NCBI RefSeq assembly: GCF_963082655.1
Contig: NC_081554.1
Location: forward strand, 121,099,869-121,163,868
DNA length: 64,000 bases
From: Stomoxys calcitrans
Taxonomy: Eukaryota; Arthropoda; Insecta; Diptera; Muscidae
Reading direction: 5' to 3'
Part shown: positions 9,987-22,888 of the stretch, piece by piece
Layout: each line of letters opens with the position of its first letter
Numbering within the stretch: the first letter of the stretch is position 1
Notes under the pieces: model-generated
Database searches by the model: none
The model's input: only the letters and a program-made list of their open reading frames with translations
What the model was told of the DNA's origin: nothing
Made by a program: the position numbers and the translations under genes

Positions 9987-11340
9987 AACAAGTAAAAGCG
10001 TGCTAAGTTCGGCCGGGCCGAATCTTATATACCCTTCACCATGGATCGCATTTGTCGAGTTCTTTTCCCGGCATCTCTTCTTAGGCAAAAAAAGTTTATA
10101 AGAAAAGATTTGCTCTGCTATTAGAGCGATATCAAGATATGGTCCGGTTTGGACCACAATAAAATTATATGTTGGAGACCTGTGTAAAATTTCAGCCAAT
10201 TCGTATAAGAATTGCGCCCATTGGGGCTCACGAAGTAAAATAGAGAGAACGATTTATATGGGATCTGTATAGGGCTATAGACCGATTCAGACCATAATAA
10301 ACACGTTTGTTGATGGTCATGAGAGGATCCGTCGTACAAAATTTCAGGCATATCGGATAACAATTGCGACCTCTAGGGGTCAAGAAGTCAAGATCCCAGA
10401 TCAGTTTATATGGCAGCTATATCAGGTTATGAACCGATTTGAACCTTATTTGACACAGTTGTTGAAAGTAAAAAAAATACGTCATGCAAAAATTCATTCA
10501 AATCGGATAAGAATTGTGGCCTCTAGAGGCTCAAGATCGGTTTATATGGCAGCTATATCAGGTTATGGACCGATTTGAACTATACTTGGCACAGTTGTTG
10601 GATATCATAGCAAAACACGTCGTGCAAAATTTCATTACAATCGGATAAGAATTGCGCACTCTAGAGGCTCAAGAAGTCAAGACCCAAGATCGGTTTATAT
10701 GGCAGCTATATCATGTTATGGACCGATTTGAACCATACTTGGCACAGTTGTTGGATATCATAACAAAACACGTCGTGCAAAATCTGGTCGGATAAGAATT
10801 GCGCCTTCTAGAGGCTCAAGAATTCAAGACCCAAGATCGGTTTATATGGCAGCTATATCAGTTTATGGACCGATTTGAACTATACTTGGCACAGTTGTTG
10901 GATATTATAGCAAAACACGTCGTGCAAAATTTCATTTCAATCGGATGAGAATTGCGCACTCTAGAGGCTCAAGAAGTCAAGACCCAAGAACGGTTTATAT
11001 GGCAGCTATATCGAAACATGGACCGATATGGCCCATTTACAATACCAACCGACCTACACTAATAAAAAGTATTTGTGCAAAATTTCAAGCGGCTAGCTTT
11101 ACTCCTTCGGAAGTTAGCGTGCTTTCGACAGACAGACGGACGGACGGACGGACGGACGGACGGACGGACGGACGGACGGACGGACGGACGGACAGACGGA
11201 CGGACATGGCTAGATCGACATAAAATTTCACGACGATCAAGAATATATATACTTTATGGGGTCTAAGACGAATATTTCGAGTAGTTACAATCAGAATGAC
11301 GAAATTAGTATACTCCCCATCTTATGGTGGAGGGTATAAA
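9987..11340 (-). mobile_element. HLN-A copy 4, recombinant
   Basis: The left part matches the CTCACGAAG subtype (2,801 and 13,340). Right of the (GGAC)n tract (11,127-11,208) it has the diagnostic bases of the other subtype: AAAATTTCACGACG, GGTCTAAGACG, CAATCAGAATG, TACTCCCC. The switch falls in or next to the microsatellite, so a crossover or gene conversion there is likely. Confidence 0.75.
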
Positions 11341-12224
11341 AATTATATAGCCTTTTGCTACTTCCAGACCATATTCGTAACATACTCCCGAATACCTTTC
11401 ATTCGATTCCCATTTTGTCATTATTGTCCAATAAACCTATTTTGGGGGGTTTTTCGGGCCGGAGCGCCCCCCAATTACTTGGACCCAATTTTTAATATGG
11501 AATTTGTACTCTACTCCTGAATACCTTTCATTTAAGTCCCATATTGTCCCAATTGGTCCACTTTTATTTTTGGCTACTACTTTTGGGGTAAGGGGGAGGG
11601 TCCGCCACCAATGCGATATCAAAAAACTATTGGGTTGCCCAAAAAGAAAGTAAATGCATTTTTAATAAAACTTAGAATGAACTTTAATCAAATATACTTT
11701 TTTTACACTTTTTTTCTAAAGTAAGCTGAAAGTAACAGCTGATAACTGACAGAAGAAAGCCACAAACAAACAAACATACATACAAACAAACATACAAACA
11801 TACAAACAAACACAAATTAATTTTAATATATATATATATATAATTCATCCGATCGTGTTTAAATTTGGTACAGGCATGTTTTTCGACCTAGAGAAAAAAC
11901 ATATTGAAATTCGAAGAAATCGATTCAGATTTGGATATAGCTTCCATATATATGTTTGTCCGATTTTGACTAATAGAAATAATGATATTAACCGATTTTA
12001 TGGGTTAATTTTATCGATTTAGGTCTCTAGGCCGAAAAACATACCTGAACCAAATTTTAAAACGACTGGATGAAAATTGCACCCGGGGTTTGTAGACAAA
12101 TTAACATAGACAGACGGACATAGCTAAATAGAGTCAGAAAGTGATTTTGAGTCGATCGGTATACTTATGACTGGGACTATCTCTCTTCCTTCTGGGTGTT
12201 ACAAATAAATGCGCTTAGTTATAT
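11341..12224 (-). mobile_element. HLT-F / mariner relic / HLN-C block, copy 6
   Basis: Mariner relic 11,630-11,759, HLN-C fragment 11,843-12,224. GGCTACTAC variant, unfilled right-hand site. Confidence 0.75.
11630..11759. mobile_element. mariner deletion derivative, copy 5
   Basis: Same 130-bp relic as at 2,206. Confidence 0.72.
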
Positions 12225-12381
12225 AAAAAGTAAAAAGTGGACAAGGAGAATATAGCCTACAAGACCAATTACAGAAGAAATGGAATTGGTTCATGACATA
12301 TGTTGGCACTACTAGTGCAAACCTAAACAAAAGTTTATCCGGACACAAATCTGACATCAAAGCAATTCTATTGAGCAAACA
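12225..12381 (+). pseudogene. Truncated Penelope endonuclease remnant, joint copy 3
   Basis: Same joint as at 7,272 and 9,020, 3,361 bp beyond the second. Confidence 0.55.
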
Positions 12382-12464
12382 ATGTCTAAGACGAATATTT
12401 CGAGTAGTTACAATCAGAATGACGAAATTAGTATACTCCCCATCTTATGGTGGAGGGTATAAAA
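12382..12464 (-). mobile_element. HLN-A tail fragment d
   Basis: Third repeat of the 83-bp tail. Confidence 0.7.
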
Positions 12465-13339
12465 ATTATATAGCCTTTTGCTACTTCCAGACCATATTCG
12501 TAACATACTCCCGAATACCTTTCATTCGATTCCCATTTTGTCATTATTGTCCAATAAACCTATTTTGGGGGGTTTTTCGGGCCGGAGCGCCCCCCAATTA
12601 CTTGGACCCAATTTTTAATATGGAATTTGTACTCTACTCCTGAATACCTTTCATTTAAGTCCCATATTGTCCCAATTGGTCCACTTTTATTTTTGGCTGC
12701 TACTTTTGGGGTAAGGGGGAGGGTCCGCCACCAATGCGATATCAAAAAACTATTGGGTTGCCCAAAAAGAAAGTAAATGCATTTTTAATAAAACTTAGAA
12801 TGAACTTTAATCAAATATACTTTTTTTACACTTTTTTTCTAAAGTAAGCTGAAAGTAACAGCTGATAACTGACAGAAGAAAGCCACAAACAAACAAACAT
12901 ACATACAAACAAACATACAAACAAACACAAATTAATTTTAATATATATATATATATAATTCATCCGATCGTGTTTAAATTTGGTACAGGCATGTTTTTCG
13001 ACCTAGAGAAAAAACATATTGAAATTCGAAGAAATCGATTCAGATTTGGATATAGCTTCCATATATATGTTTGTCCGATTTTGACTAATAGAAATAATGA
13101 TATTAACCGATTTTATGGGTTAATTTTATCGATTTAGGTCTCTAGGCCGAAAAACATACCTGAACCAAATTTTAAAACGACTGGATGAAAATTGCACCCG
13201 GGGTTTGTAAACAAATTAACATAGACAGACGGACATAGCTAAATAGAGTCAGAAAGTGATTTTGAGTCGATCGGTATATTTATGACTGGGACTATCTCTC
13301 TTCCTTCTGGGTGTTACAAATAAATGCGCTTAGTTATAT
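12465..13339 (-). mobile_element. HLT-F / mariner relic / HLN-C block, copy 7
   Basis: Mariner relic 12,753-12,882, HLN-C fragment 12,958-13,339. It carries the GGCTGCTAC and TATATTTATG variants, like copy 1, and has a filled right-hand site. Confidence 0.75.
12753..12882. mobile_element. mariner deletion derivative, copy 6
   Basis: Same 130-bp relic as at 2,206. Confidence 0.72.
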
Positions 13340-14668
13340 AACAAGTAAAAGCGTGCTAAGTTCGGCCGGGCCGAATCTTATATACCCTTCACCATGGATC
13401 GCATTTGTCGAGTTCTTTTCCCGGCATCTCTTCTTAGGCAAAAAAAGTTTATAAGAAAAGATTTGCTCTGCTATTAGAGCGATATCAAGATATGGTCCGG
13501 TTTGGACCACAATAAAATTATATGTTGGAGACCTGTGTAAAATTTTAGCCAATTCGTATAAGAATTGCGCCCATTGGGGCTCACGAAGTAAAATAGAGAG
13601 AACGATTTATATGGGATCTGTATAGGGCTATAGACCGATTCAGACCATAATAAACACGTTTGTTGATGGTCATGAGAGGATCCGTCGTACAAAATTTCAG
13701 GCATATCGGATAACAATTGCGACCTCTAGGGGTCAAGAAGTCAAGATCCCAGATCAGTTTATATGGCAGCTATATCAGGTTATGAACCGATTTGAACCTT
13801 ATTTGACACAGTTGTTGAAAGTAAAAAAAAAATACGTCATGCAAAAATTCATTCAAATCGGATAAGAATTGTGGCCTCTAGAGGCTCAAGATCGGTTTAT
13901 ATGGCAGCTATATCAGGTTATGGACCGATTTGAACTATACTTGGCACAGTTGTTGGATATCATAGCAAAACACGTCGTGCAAAATTTCATTACAATCGGA
14001 TAAGAATTGCGCACTCTAGAGGCTCAAGAAGTCAAGACCCAAGATCGGTTTATATGGCAGCTATATCATGTTATGGACCGATTTGAACCATACTTGGCAC
14101 AGTTGTTGGATATCATAACAAAACACGTCGTGCAAAATCTGGTCGGATAAGAATTGCGCCTTCTAGAGGCTCAAGAATTCAAGACCCAAGATCGGTTTAT
14201 ATGGCAGCTATATCAGTTTATGGACCGATTTGAACTATACTTGGCACAGTTGTTGGATATTATAGCAAAACACGTCGTGCAAAATTTCATTTCAATCGGA
14301 TGAGAATTGCGCACTCTAGAGGCTCAAGAAGTCAAGACCCAAGAACGGTTTATATGGCAGCTATATCGAAACATGGACCGATATGGCCCATTTACAATAC
14401 CAACCGACCTACACTAATAAAAAGTATTTGTGCAAAATTTCAAGCGGCTAGCTTTACTCCTTCGGAAGTTAGCGTGCTTTCGACAGACAGACGGACGGAC
14501 GGACGGACGGACGGACGGACAGACGGACGGACATGGCTAGATCGACATAAAATGTCGCGGCGATCAAGAATATATATACTTTATGGGGTCTCAGACGAAT
14601 ATTTCGAGTAGTTACAAACAGAATGACGAAATTAGTATACCCCCCATCTTATGGTGGAGGGTATAAAA
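13340..14668 (-). mobile_element. HLN-A copy 5 (subtype with CTCACGAAG)
   Basis: Near-identical to copy 2 along its whole length, including the AAAATGTCGCGG tail, so the HLN-A plus Penelope/LINE segment was duplicated as one piece 10,540 bp apart. Confidence 0.77.
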
Positions 14669-15562
14669 AGTAAAAAGTGGACAAGGAGAATATAGCCTAC
14701 AAGACCAATTACAGAAGAAATGGAATTGGTTCATGACATATGTTGGCACTACTAGTGCAAACCTAAACAAAAGTTTATCCGGACACAAATCTGACATCAA
14801 AGCAATTCTATTGAGCAAACAATGGCACTAGCAGCCCATGTGCACTCACAGGGCACAAGCAAAATTTTGACAATGTAGCGATACTAGCTTAAGAGGGTAA
14901 CTTCTAAAAACCAGGGAAGTAGCAAGGGTGGAAGGTACTATGGCCGACCAATCAACAACATTGTTGGGTCTAAAAAAAAATTATTCTAAATTTCATATTC
15001 ATGATATTCTGTAAAGGCAAAATTTAGCACAAATTATGTAAATGCAGTAAACAATGATACTGAAATGTTCGATCCCAACTATCAAACAAGTATGGGTTGG
15101 GAAACTGTTAAGAGGCGTAGGCGAAATAGTCGGCGAAAATAATGTACCTAAGAATTTGAAAGTGGTGGCGACCAAGAAACGCGTTCACATCTCAAAGTTT
15201 AAGCCAACTATTTCATGCGATCAGATAATCAATATTGCTGGAAACTCTAACATTAATAAAGCTAACATTGAATGCTATAAATTTAATTTAATAAATAAAT
15301 AAATGCTATAAATTAAATTAATTTACACTGTTCATAAAATCCGGATTTTATAAAGGGAATCCATAATGGCATGGGGGATAAATATCCACACCCTTTTTTA
15401 AACCTAACCTTAGCTAGCCAATTAAGGCCACGCACATCACACCCCCACAACACTCTCACCTTAAAAGTGATGCTCTTTCTCTCGCACCATTTCTTTCCCT
15501 TACTCTCACTACTAATATTCCCACTTGTGGCTTTGAATTCACAACCATAACGAATATTTTAG
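14669..15562 (+). repeat. Penelope/LINE segment, complete copy 2
   Basis: Same content as 4,129-5,023. The Penelope remnant spans about 14,670-14,892; at its frameshift it reads AACAATGGCAC, where copy 1 has AACAAAGGCAC. Confidence 0.7.
15054..15302 (+). pseudogene. LINE ORF1-like 82-residue ORF, copy 2
   Basis: Same residues as the ORF at 4,514. Identity across copies reflects recent duplication and is not evidence of selection. Confidence 0.35.
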
Positions 15563-16901
15563 AAAAAAGCGTGCTAAGTTCGGCCTGGCCGAATCTTATA
15601 TACCCTCCACCATGGATCGCATTTGTCGAGTTCTTTTCCCGGCATCTCTTCTTAGGCAAAAAAAGGATATAAGAAAGGATTTGCTCTGCTATTAGAGCGA
15701 TATCAAGATATGGTCCGGTTTGGACCACAATAAAATTATATGTTGGAGACCTGTGTAAAATGTCAGCCAATTCGAATAAGAATAGCGCCCTTTGTGGGCT
15801 CAAGAAGTAAAATAGAGAGATCGACTTATATGGGAGCTGTATCGGGCTATATACCGATTCAGACCATAATAAACACGTATGTTAATGGTCATAAGAGAAT
15901 CCGTCGTACAAAATTTCAGGCAAATCGGATAATAATTGCGACCTCTAGAGGCTCAAGAAGTCAAGATCCCAGATCGGTTTATATGGCAGCTATATCAGGT
16001 TATGTACCGATTTGAACCATATTTGGCACAGTTGTTGGATTTTATAACAAAATACTACGTGCCAAAATTCATTCAAATTGGATAAGAATTGCGCCCTCTA
16101 GAGGCTCAAGAAGTCAAGACCCAAGATCGGTTTATATGACAGCTATATAAGGTTATGGACCGATTTGAACCATACTTGGCACAGTTATTGGATATCATAA
16201 CAAAACATGTCGTGCAAAATTTCATTCCAATCGGATAAGAATTGCGCACTCTAGAGGCTCAAGAAGTCAAAACCCAAGATCGGTGTATATGGCAGCTATA
16301 TCAGGTTATAAACCGATTTGAACTATACTTGGCATAGATGTTGGATATAATAACAAAACACGTCCTGCAAAATTTCATTCCAATCCGATAAGAATTGCGC
16401 ACTCTAGAGGCTCAAGAAGTCAAGACCCAAGATCGGTTTATATGGCAGCTATATCAGGTAATGAACCGATTTGTACCATACTTGGCATAGTTGTTGGATA
16501 TCATAACAAAACACGTAGTGCGAAATTCCATTCCAATCGGATAAGAATTGCGCACTCTAGAGGCTCAAGAAGTCAAGACCCAAGATCGGTTTATATGGCA
16601 GCTATATCAAAACATGGACCGATATGGCCCATTTACAATACCAACTGACCTACACTAATAAGAAGTATTTGTGCAAAATTTCAAGCGGCTAGCTTTACTC
16701 ATTCGGAAGTTAGCGTGCTTTCGACAGACAGACGGACGGACGGACGGACGGACAGACGGACGGACATGGCTAGATCGACATAAAATTTCACGACGATCAA
16801 GAATATATATACTTTATGGGGTCTAAGACGAATATTTCGAGTAGTTACAATCAGAATGACGAAATTAGTATACTCCCAATCTTATGGTGGAGGGTATAAA
16901 A
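15563..16901 (-). mobile_element. HLN-A copy 6
   Basis: Full set of five units as in copy 1, with a short (GGAC)n tract near 16,725-16,768. Confidence 0.75.
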
Positions 16902-17783
16902 ATTATATAGCCTTTTGCTACTTCCAGACCATATTCGTAACATACTCCCGAATACCTTTCATTCGATTCCCATTTTGTCATTATTGTCCAATAAACCTAT
17001 TTTGGGGGGTTTTTCGGGCCGGAGCGCCCCCCAATTACTTGGACCCAATTTTTAATATGGAATTTGTACTCTACTCCTGAATACCTTTCATTTAAGTCCC
17101 ATATTGTCCCAATCGGTCCACTTTTATTTTTGGCTGCTACTTTTGGGGTAAGGGGGAGGGTCCGCCACCAATGCGATATCAAAAAACTATTGGGTTGCCC
17201 AAAAAGAAAGTAAATGCATTTTTAATAAAACTTAGAATGAACTTTAATCAAATATACTTTTTTTACACTTTTTTTCTAAAGAAAGCTGAAAGTAACAGCT
17301 GATAACTGACAGAAGAAAGCCACAAACAAACAAACATACATACAAACAAACATACAAACATACAAACAAACACAAATTAATTTTAATATATATATATATA
17401 ATTCATCCGATCGTGTTTAAATTTGGTACAGGCATGTTTTTCGACCTAGAGAAAAAACATATTGAAATTCGAAGAAATCGATTCAGATTTGGATATAGCT
17501 TCCATATATATGTTTGTCCGATTTTGACTAATAGAAATAATGATATTAACCGATTTTATGGGTTAATTTTATCGATTTAGGTCTCTAGGCCGAAAAACAT
17601 ACCTGAACCAAATTTTAAAACGACTGGATGAAAATTGCACCCGGGGTTTGTAGACAAATTAACATAGACAGACGGACATAGCTAAATAGAGTCAGAAAGT
17701 GATTTTGAGTCGATCGGTATACTTATGACTGGGACTATCTCTCTTCCTTCTGGGTGTTACAAATAAATGCGCTTAGTTATATA
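16902..17783 (-). mobile_element. HLT-F / mariner relic / HLN-C block, copy 8
   Basis: Mariner relic 17,190-17,319, HLN-C fragment 17,401-17,783. It joins a complete Penelope/LINE segment with no HLN-A between them, so it is the cleanest unfilled site. Confidence 0.75.
17190..17319. mobile_element. mariner deletion derivative, copy 7
   Basis: Same 130-bp relic as at 2,206. Confidence 0.72.
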
Positions 17784-18681
17784 AAAAGTAAAAAGTGGAC
17801 AAGGAGAATATAGCCTACAAGACCAATTACAGAAGAAATGGAATTGGTTCATGACATATGTTGGCACTACTAGTGCAAACCTAAACAAAAGTTTATCCGG
17901 ACACAAATCTGACATCAAAGCAATTCTATTGAGCAAACAATGGCACTAGCAGCCCATGTGCACTCACAGGGCACAAGCAAAATTTTGACAATGTAGCGAT
18001 ACTAGCTTAAGAGGGTAACTTCTAAAAACCAGGGAAGTAGCAAGGGTGGAAGGTACTATGGCCGACCAATCAACAACATTGTTGGGTCTAAAAAAAAATT
18101 ATTCTAAATTTCATATTCATGATATTCTGTAAAGGCAAAATTTAGCACAAATTATGTAAATGCAGTAAACAATGATACTGAAATGTTCGATCCCAACTAT
18201 CAAACAAGTATGGGTTGGGAAACTGTTAAGAGGCGTAGGCGAAATAGTCGGCGAAAATAATGTACCTAAGAATTTGAAAGTGGTGGCGACCAAGAAACGC
18301 GTTCACATCTCAAAGTTTAAGCCAACTATTTCATGCGATCAGATAATCAATATTGCTGGAAACTCTAACATTAATAAAGCTAACATTGAATGCTATAAAT
18401 TTAATTTAATAAATAAATAAATGCTATAAATTAAATTAATTTACACTGTTCATAAAATCCGGATTTTATAAAGGGAATCCATAATGGCATGGGGGATAAA
18501 TATCCACACCCTTTTTTAAACCTAACCTAAGCTAGCCAATTAAGGCCACGCACATCACACCCCCACAACACTCTCACCTTAAAAGTGATGCTCTTTCTCT
18601 CGCACCATTTCTTTCCCTTACTCTCACTACTAATATTCCCACTTATGGCTTTGAATTCACAACCATAACGAATATTTTAGA
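17784..18681 (+). repeat. Penelope/LINE segment, complete copy 3
   Basis: Same content as 4,129-5,023. The Penelope remnant lies near 17,788-18,010. Confidence 0.7.
18172..18420 (+). pseudogene. LINE ORF1-like 82-residue ORF, copy 3
   Basis: Third copy of the ORF at 4,514. Confidence 0.35.
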
Positions 18682-20470
18682 AAAAAGCGTGCTAAGTTCG
18701 GCCTGGCCGAATATTATATACCCTCCACCATGGATCGCATTTGTCGAGTTCTTTTCCCGGCATCTCTTCTTAGGCAAAAAAGGATATAAGAAAAGAGTTG
18801 CTCTGCTATTAAAACGATATCAAGATATGGTCCGGTTCGGACCACAATTAAATTATATGTTGGAGACCTGTGTAAAATGTCAGCCAATTCGTATAAGAAT
18901 TGCGCCCGTTGGGGCTCACGAAGTAAAATAGAGAGAACGATTTATATGGGAGCTGTATCGGGCTATATACCGATTCAGACCATAATAAACACGTTTGTTG
19001 ATGGTCATGAGAGGATCCGTCGTACAAAATTTCAGGCATATCGGATTATAATTGCGACCTCTAGGGGTCAAGAAGTCAAGATCCCAGATCGGTTTATATG
19101 GCAGCTATATCAGGTTATGAACCGATTTCAACCTTATTTGACACAGTTGTTGAAAGTAAAAATAAAATACGTCATGCAAAATTTCAGCCAAATCGGATAG
19201 GAATTGCGCCCTCTAGAAGCTCAAGAAGTCAAATCCCCAGATCTGTTTATATGACAGCTATATCAGGTTATGGACCGATTTCAACCATACTTGGCACAGT
19301 TTTTGGATATCATAACGAAATACTTCGTGCAAAAATTCATTCAAATGAGCCTCTAGAGGCTCAAGAAGTCAAGACCGAAGATCGGTTTATATAGCAGCTA
19401 TAGGTTATGGACCGATTTAAACCATACTTGGCTCAGTTGTTGGGTATCATAACAAAACACGTCGTGCGAAATTCCATTCCATTCGGATAAGAATTGCGCC
19501 CTCTAGAGGCTCAAGAAGTCAAGACCCAAGATCGGTTTATATGGCAGCTGTATCAGGTTATGGACCGATTTGAACTATACTTGACACAGTTGTTGGATAT
19601 AATAACAAAACATGTTGTGCAAAATTTCATTTCAATTGGATAAGAATTGCGCACTCTAGAGGCTCAAGAAGTCAAGACCCAAGATCGGTTTATATGGCAG
19701 TTATATCAGGTTATGGACTAATTTGAACCATACTTGGCACAGTTGTTGGATATCATAACAAAACACGTCGTGCAAAATTTCATTCCAATCGGATAAGAAT
19801 TGCGCCCTCTAGAGGCTCAAGAAGTCAAGACCCAAGATCGGTTTATATGGCAGCTGTATCAGGTTATGGACCGATTTGAACTATACTTGACACAGTTGTT
19901 GGATATAATAACAAAACATGTTGTGCAAAATTTCATTTCAATTGGATAAGAATTGCGCACTCTAGAGGCTCAAGAAGTCAAAACCCCAGATCGGTTTATA
20001 TGGCAGCTATATCAGGTTATAGACCGATTCGAACCATACTTGTCACAGTTATTGGATATCATAACAAAACACGTCGTACAAAATTTCATTCCAATCGGAT
20101 AAGAATTGCGCAAGCTAGAGGCTCAAGAAGTCATGACCCAAGATCGGTTTAAATGGCAGCTATATCAGGCTATGGACCGATATGGCCCATTTACAATACC
20201 AATTGACCTACACTAATAAGAAGTATTTGTGCAAAGTTTCAAGCGGCTAGCTAGGAGTAAATCCTTCGGAAGTTAGCGTGCTTTCGACAGACAGACGGAC
20301 GGACGGACAGACGGACGGACGGACAGACGGACGGACGGACATGACTAGATCGACATAAAATGTCGCGACGATTTATATACTTTATGGGGTCTCAGACGAA
20401 TATTTCGAGTAGTTACAAACAGAATGACGAAATAAGTATACCCCCCATCTTATGGTGGAGGGTATAAAAA
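18682..20470 (-). mobile_element. HLN-A copy 7, last of the array
   Basis: The left end matches copy 3 (GGCCTGGCCGAATATTATA), while later units match the CTCACGAAG subtype. It has more 153-bp units than other array copies, with an internal near-exact repeat of a two-unit block (about 19,495-19,650 against 19,800-19,960). The microsatellite at 20,287-20,340 is interrupted by AGAC units. Confidence 0.75.
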
Positions 20471-20714
20471 CAACAACAATTTGCTGTGTTTATGCTTCTG
20501 CTTCTTTTATCGAAAATTAATTCCTCAATATCATGGCTTTTCAATAAGGTAAATAGTTCACCTATTGTATTTTATATTCCTCTATTTAATTAGACTTGAG
20601 GCCATAAAAGCAGATGTTGTTGCTTTCTTTTTTAATTAATTGCTATTTATTTTTGCCAATATTTCGAGATATCATCCTTTCTCATCATCTGGGCATAGAA
20701 CTCCAATATCTATC
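20471..20714. other. No feature seen
   Basis: A/T-rich single-copy-looking sequence with no long ORF and no convincing splice-bounded exon. It ends in a short ATCT repeat where HLT-F begins. Confidence 0.5.
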
Positions 20715-21945
20715 TATCTATGTATATAAAAATAAATTTGTGTTTGTTTGTATGTTTGTTTGTTTGTATGTTTGTTTTTTTGTGGGTTTGTAAATTTGTT
20801 TGTTCCGTATAGACTCAAAAATTTTGAAATTTTCACAGATTGTTTGGAGTGGTCCGGAAGGAGCAATAGGCTTTATACTTTTTTGATATCGCATTGGGGG
20901 CGGAATTTTCCTTTTACCCCAAAAGTAGCAGCCAAAAATAAAAGTGGACCGATTGGGACAATATGGGACATAAATGAAAGGTATTCAGGAGTAGAGTACA
21001 AATTCCATATTTAAAATTGGGTCCAAGTAATTGGTGGGCCGCCCCACACCCCAAAAACATCCCAAAATAGGTTTATTGGACGATAATGATTTATTTGACG
21101 AATGAAAGGTATTCGCGAGTAGATTACGAATATGGTCAGGATGGAGGTGTAGGCTATGTAATTTGTTGGAAGGGGGCGAATCCTTCCTCGTTACCACAAA
21201 AACGCCACCCAAAATCAAAAGTTGACCGATAGGGACAATATGGGTATCAAATAAAAGATTTTGGAGAGTAGAAAGAGAATATGGTATAAAAACTTGGGTT
21301 CAAGTATCCAAGGGGTAATCCAAGCCCGAAAACTGCTCCAAATAGACATATTGGACGTATATATCCATATAGGACTCAAATGAAAGGACGTATATATCCA
21401 TATAGGACCCAAATGAAAGGTATTCAGGAGTAGACTACGAATATGACATAAAAATCGAGGTCCAAGTAATTGATAGTCGCCCCATCCCCGATAAGTTCCC
21501 CAAATGGGAATACTACTCAATCATAGCTTGATGAAACTCAAATGATAGGCATTTGAGAGCAGATTACGAATATGACATTAAACTTTGTGTCCAAGAACCT
21601 AGGTGGTGTTTTACCTCCTAAAATCGCCTCCAATAGGTTATTTGACCTATCAAAACAATGGGGAATCAAGTGATCGATTTTTTTTGAGTTGAGTGCGTCA
21701 TTCAATTCATGTGGCAGTGTGGCGCACAACCCTCTTATAGACGGCTGTATACACCAATCATGACAATATGAGGTTAAATTAAAGGTATAAGCTTGTGTAC
21801 TGCGAATCTGATATCATTATTCTGCTCATATATCTAGCGGACCACCCCACCCCAAAACAGTCGATCAGTTATAATGACCTAACGGGACACTGTGTGATTT
21901 AATTAAGGTGTAGGCCGCCATAGTCCCGAAATTATAACATTAAGC
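20715..21945 (+). mobile_element. HLT-F 5' portion
   Basis: Begins TGTATATAAAAATAAATTTGTG followed by the GTTTGTTTGTATG run and TTCCGTATAGACTCAAAAA, then tandem units containing AATGAAAGGTATTC.GGAGTAG. The 3' end with TCAGCTAGT is not present, so the copy is truncated. Confidence 0.65.
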
Positions 21946-22095
21946 GTGAAAGCAGGAATTGCAAACCTTAACGATAAGGTTGCAACCATTTTTAGCTCAC
22001 CAATAAAGGAGACCAAACGACGTGTTGCTGAGCAACACTTTTTTGTTCAAGAGTTTTACACGGTAAGAACTATCGCCATCGCACCAAATATATGG
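21946..22095 (-). repeat. Possible decayed SINE body
   Basis: GTTGCTGAGCAACACTT, then AGAGTTTTACACGG, loosely matches the body of the full SINE at 24,915-25,234 (GCAGTGCGACACTT, then AGAAGTTTTACATGG) in the same order and orientation. The tRNA head is not visible. A chance resemblance is possible. Confidence 0.3.
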
Positions 22096-22888
22096 ACTGG
22101 CAAATTAGTTTCTTACCACAAAAAAACTTTTAATATGACAATTTAATATCATTTAAAAACAAGTAAAAAAGCGTTAAGTTCAGCCGGGCCCAACTTTGGA
22201 TACCCACCATCTCGGGTATAAATGTAAACGACCTTTCATCAAAATTCGGTGAAAATTTTATAGCTTATGTCCCATAGCAGTTATATCGAAATATGTTCCG
22301 ATTTGGACCAAATACTAATAAATACAATTCAATTGTTCAATTGTGCATAATAAAATAGTGATCTTTTTAGTAGCTATATCTAAAAATAAACCGACCTAAA
22401 CCATATACGACACGGATGTCGAAAAGCCTAACATAAGTCACTGTGTCAAATTTCAGTGAAATCGGATTATTAATGCGCCTTTTTTGGGGCCAAGACTTTA
22501 AATCGAGATTTCGGACTATATGGCAGCTGTATGCAAATCTCGATCGATCTAGATCAAATTGCAGAAATATGTGGAGGGGTTTCACTTAACTCTCTGTCCC
22601 AAATTTCGACGACATCAGACAATAAATGCGCCTTTTATGGGCTCTAAACCTTAAATCGAGAGATCGGTCTATATGGCAGCTATATCCAAATCTTGACCGA
22701 TCTGAGCCAAATTGGCGAAGGATTTTGAAGGGACTAACACAACTCCCTGTCCCAAATTTCAGTAAAATCGGATAATAAATGTGGCTTTTATGTGCCTAAA
22801 TCGGCGGATCGGTCTATATGGGGGCTATATCAAGATATAGGCCCATATAGCCCATCTTCGAACTTAACCTGCTAATGGACAAAAAAAA

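Larger units (their letters stand above)
573..20470. repeat. Tandem array of a composite transposon cassette
   Basis: The stretch is built from four recurring modules: HLN-A, a block of HLT-F plus mariner relic plus HLN-C, a second HLN-A subtype, and a Penelope/LINE segment. The HLT-F block occurs eight times, the Penelope/LINE segment six times (three truncated), and HLN-A seven times plus four tail pieces. Copies differ by only scattered substitutions, microsatellite length and loss of single 153-bp units, so amplification looks recent. A novel joint between the truncated Penelope segment and the HLN-A tail recurs identically at 7,272, 9,020 and 12,381, so that joint was itself duplicated. 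Unequal crossing over is the likely cause. An assembly artefact cannot be excluded from sequence alone. Confidence 0.85.

Noticed and set aside
10945..11266. ORFs with (RTDG)n or, on the other strand, (SVRP)n repeats, also at 3,760 and 24,228-24,485
   Set aside because: Direct translation of the (GGAC)n microsatellite.
1..20470. CRISPR array or bacterial satellite
   Set aside because: Units are ~153 or ~281 bp without short conserved repeats and variable spacers, and all surrounding elements are eukaryotic transposons.
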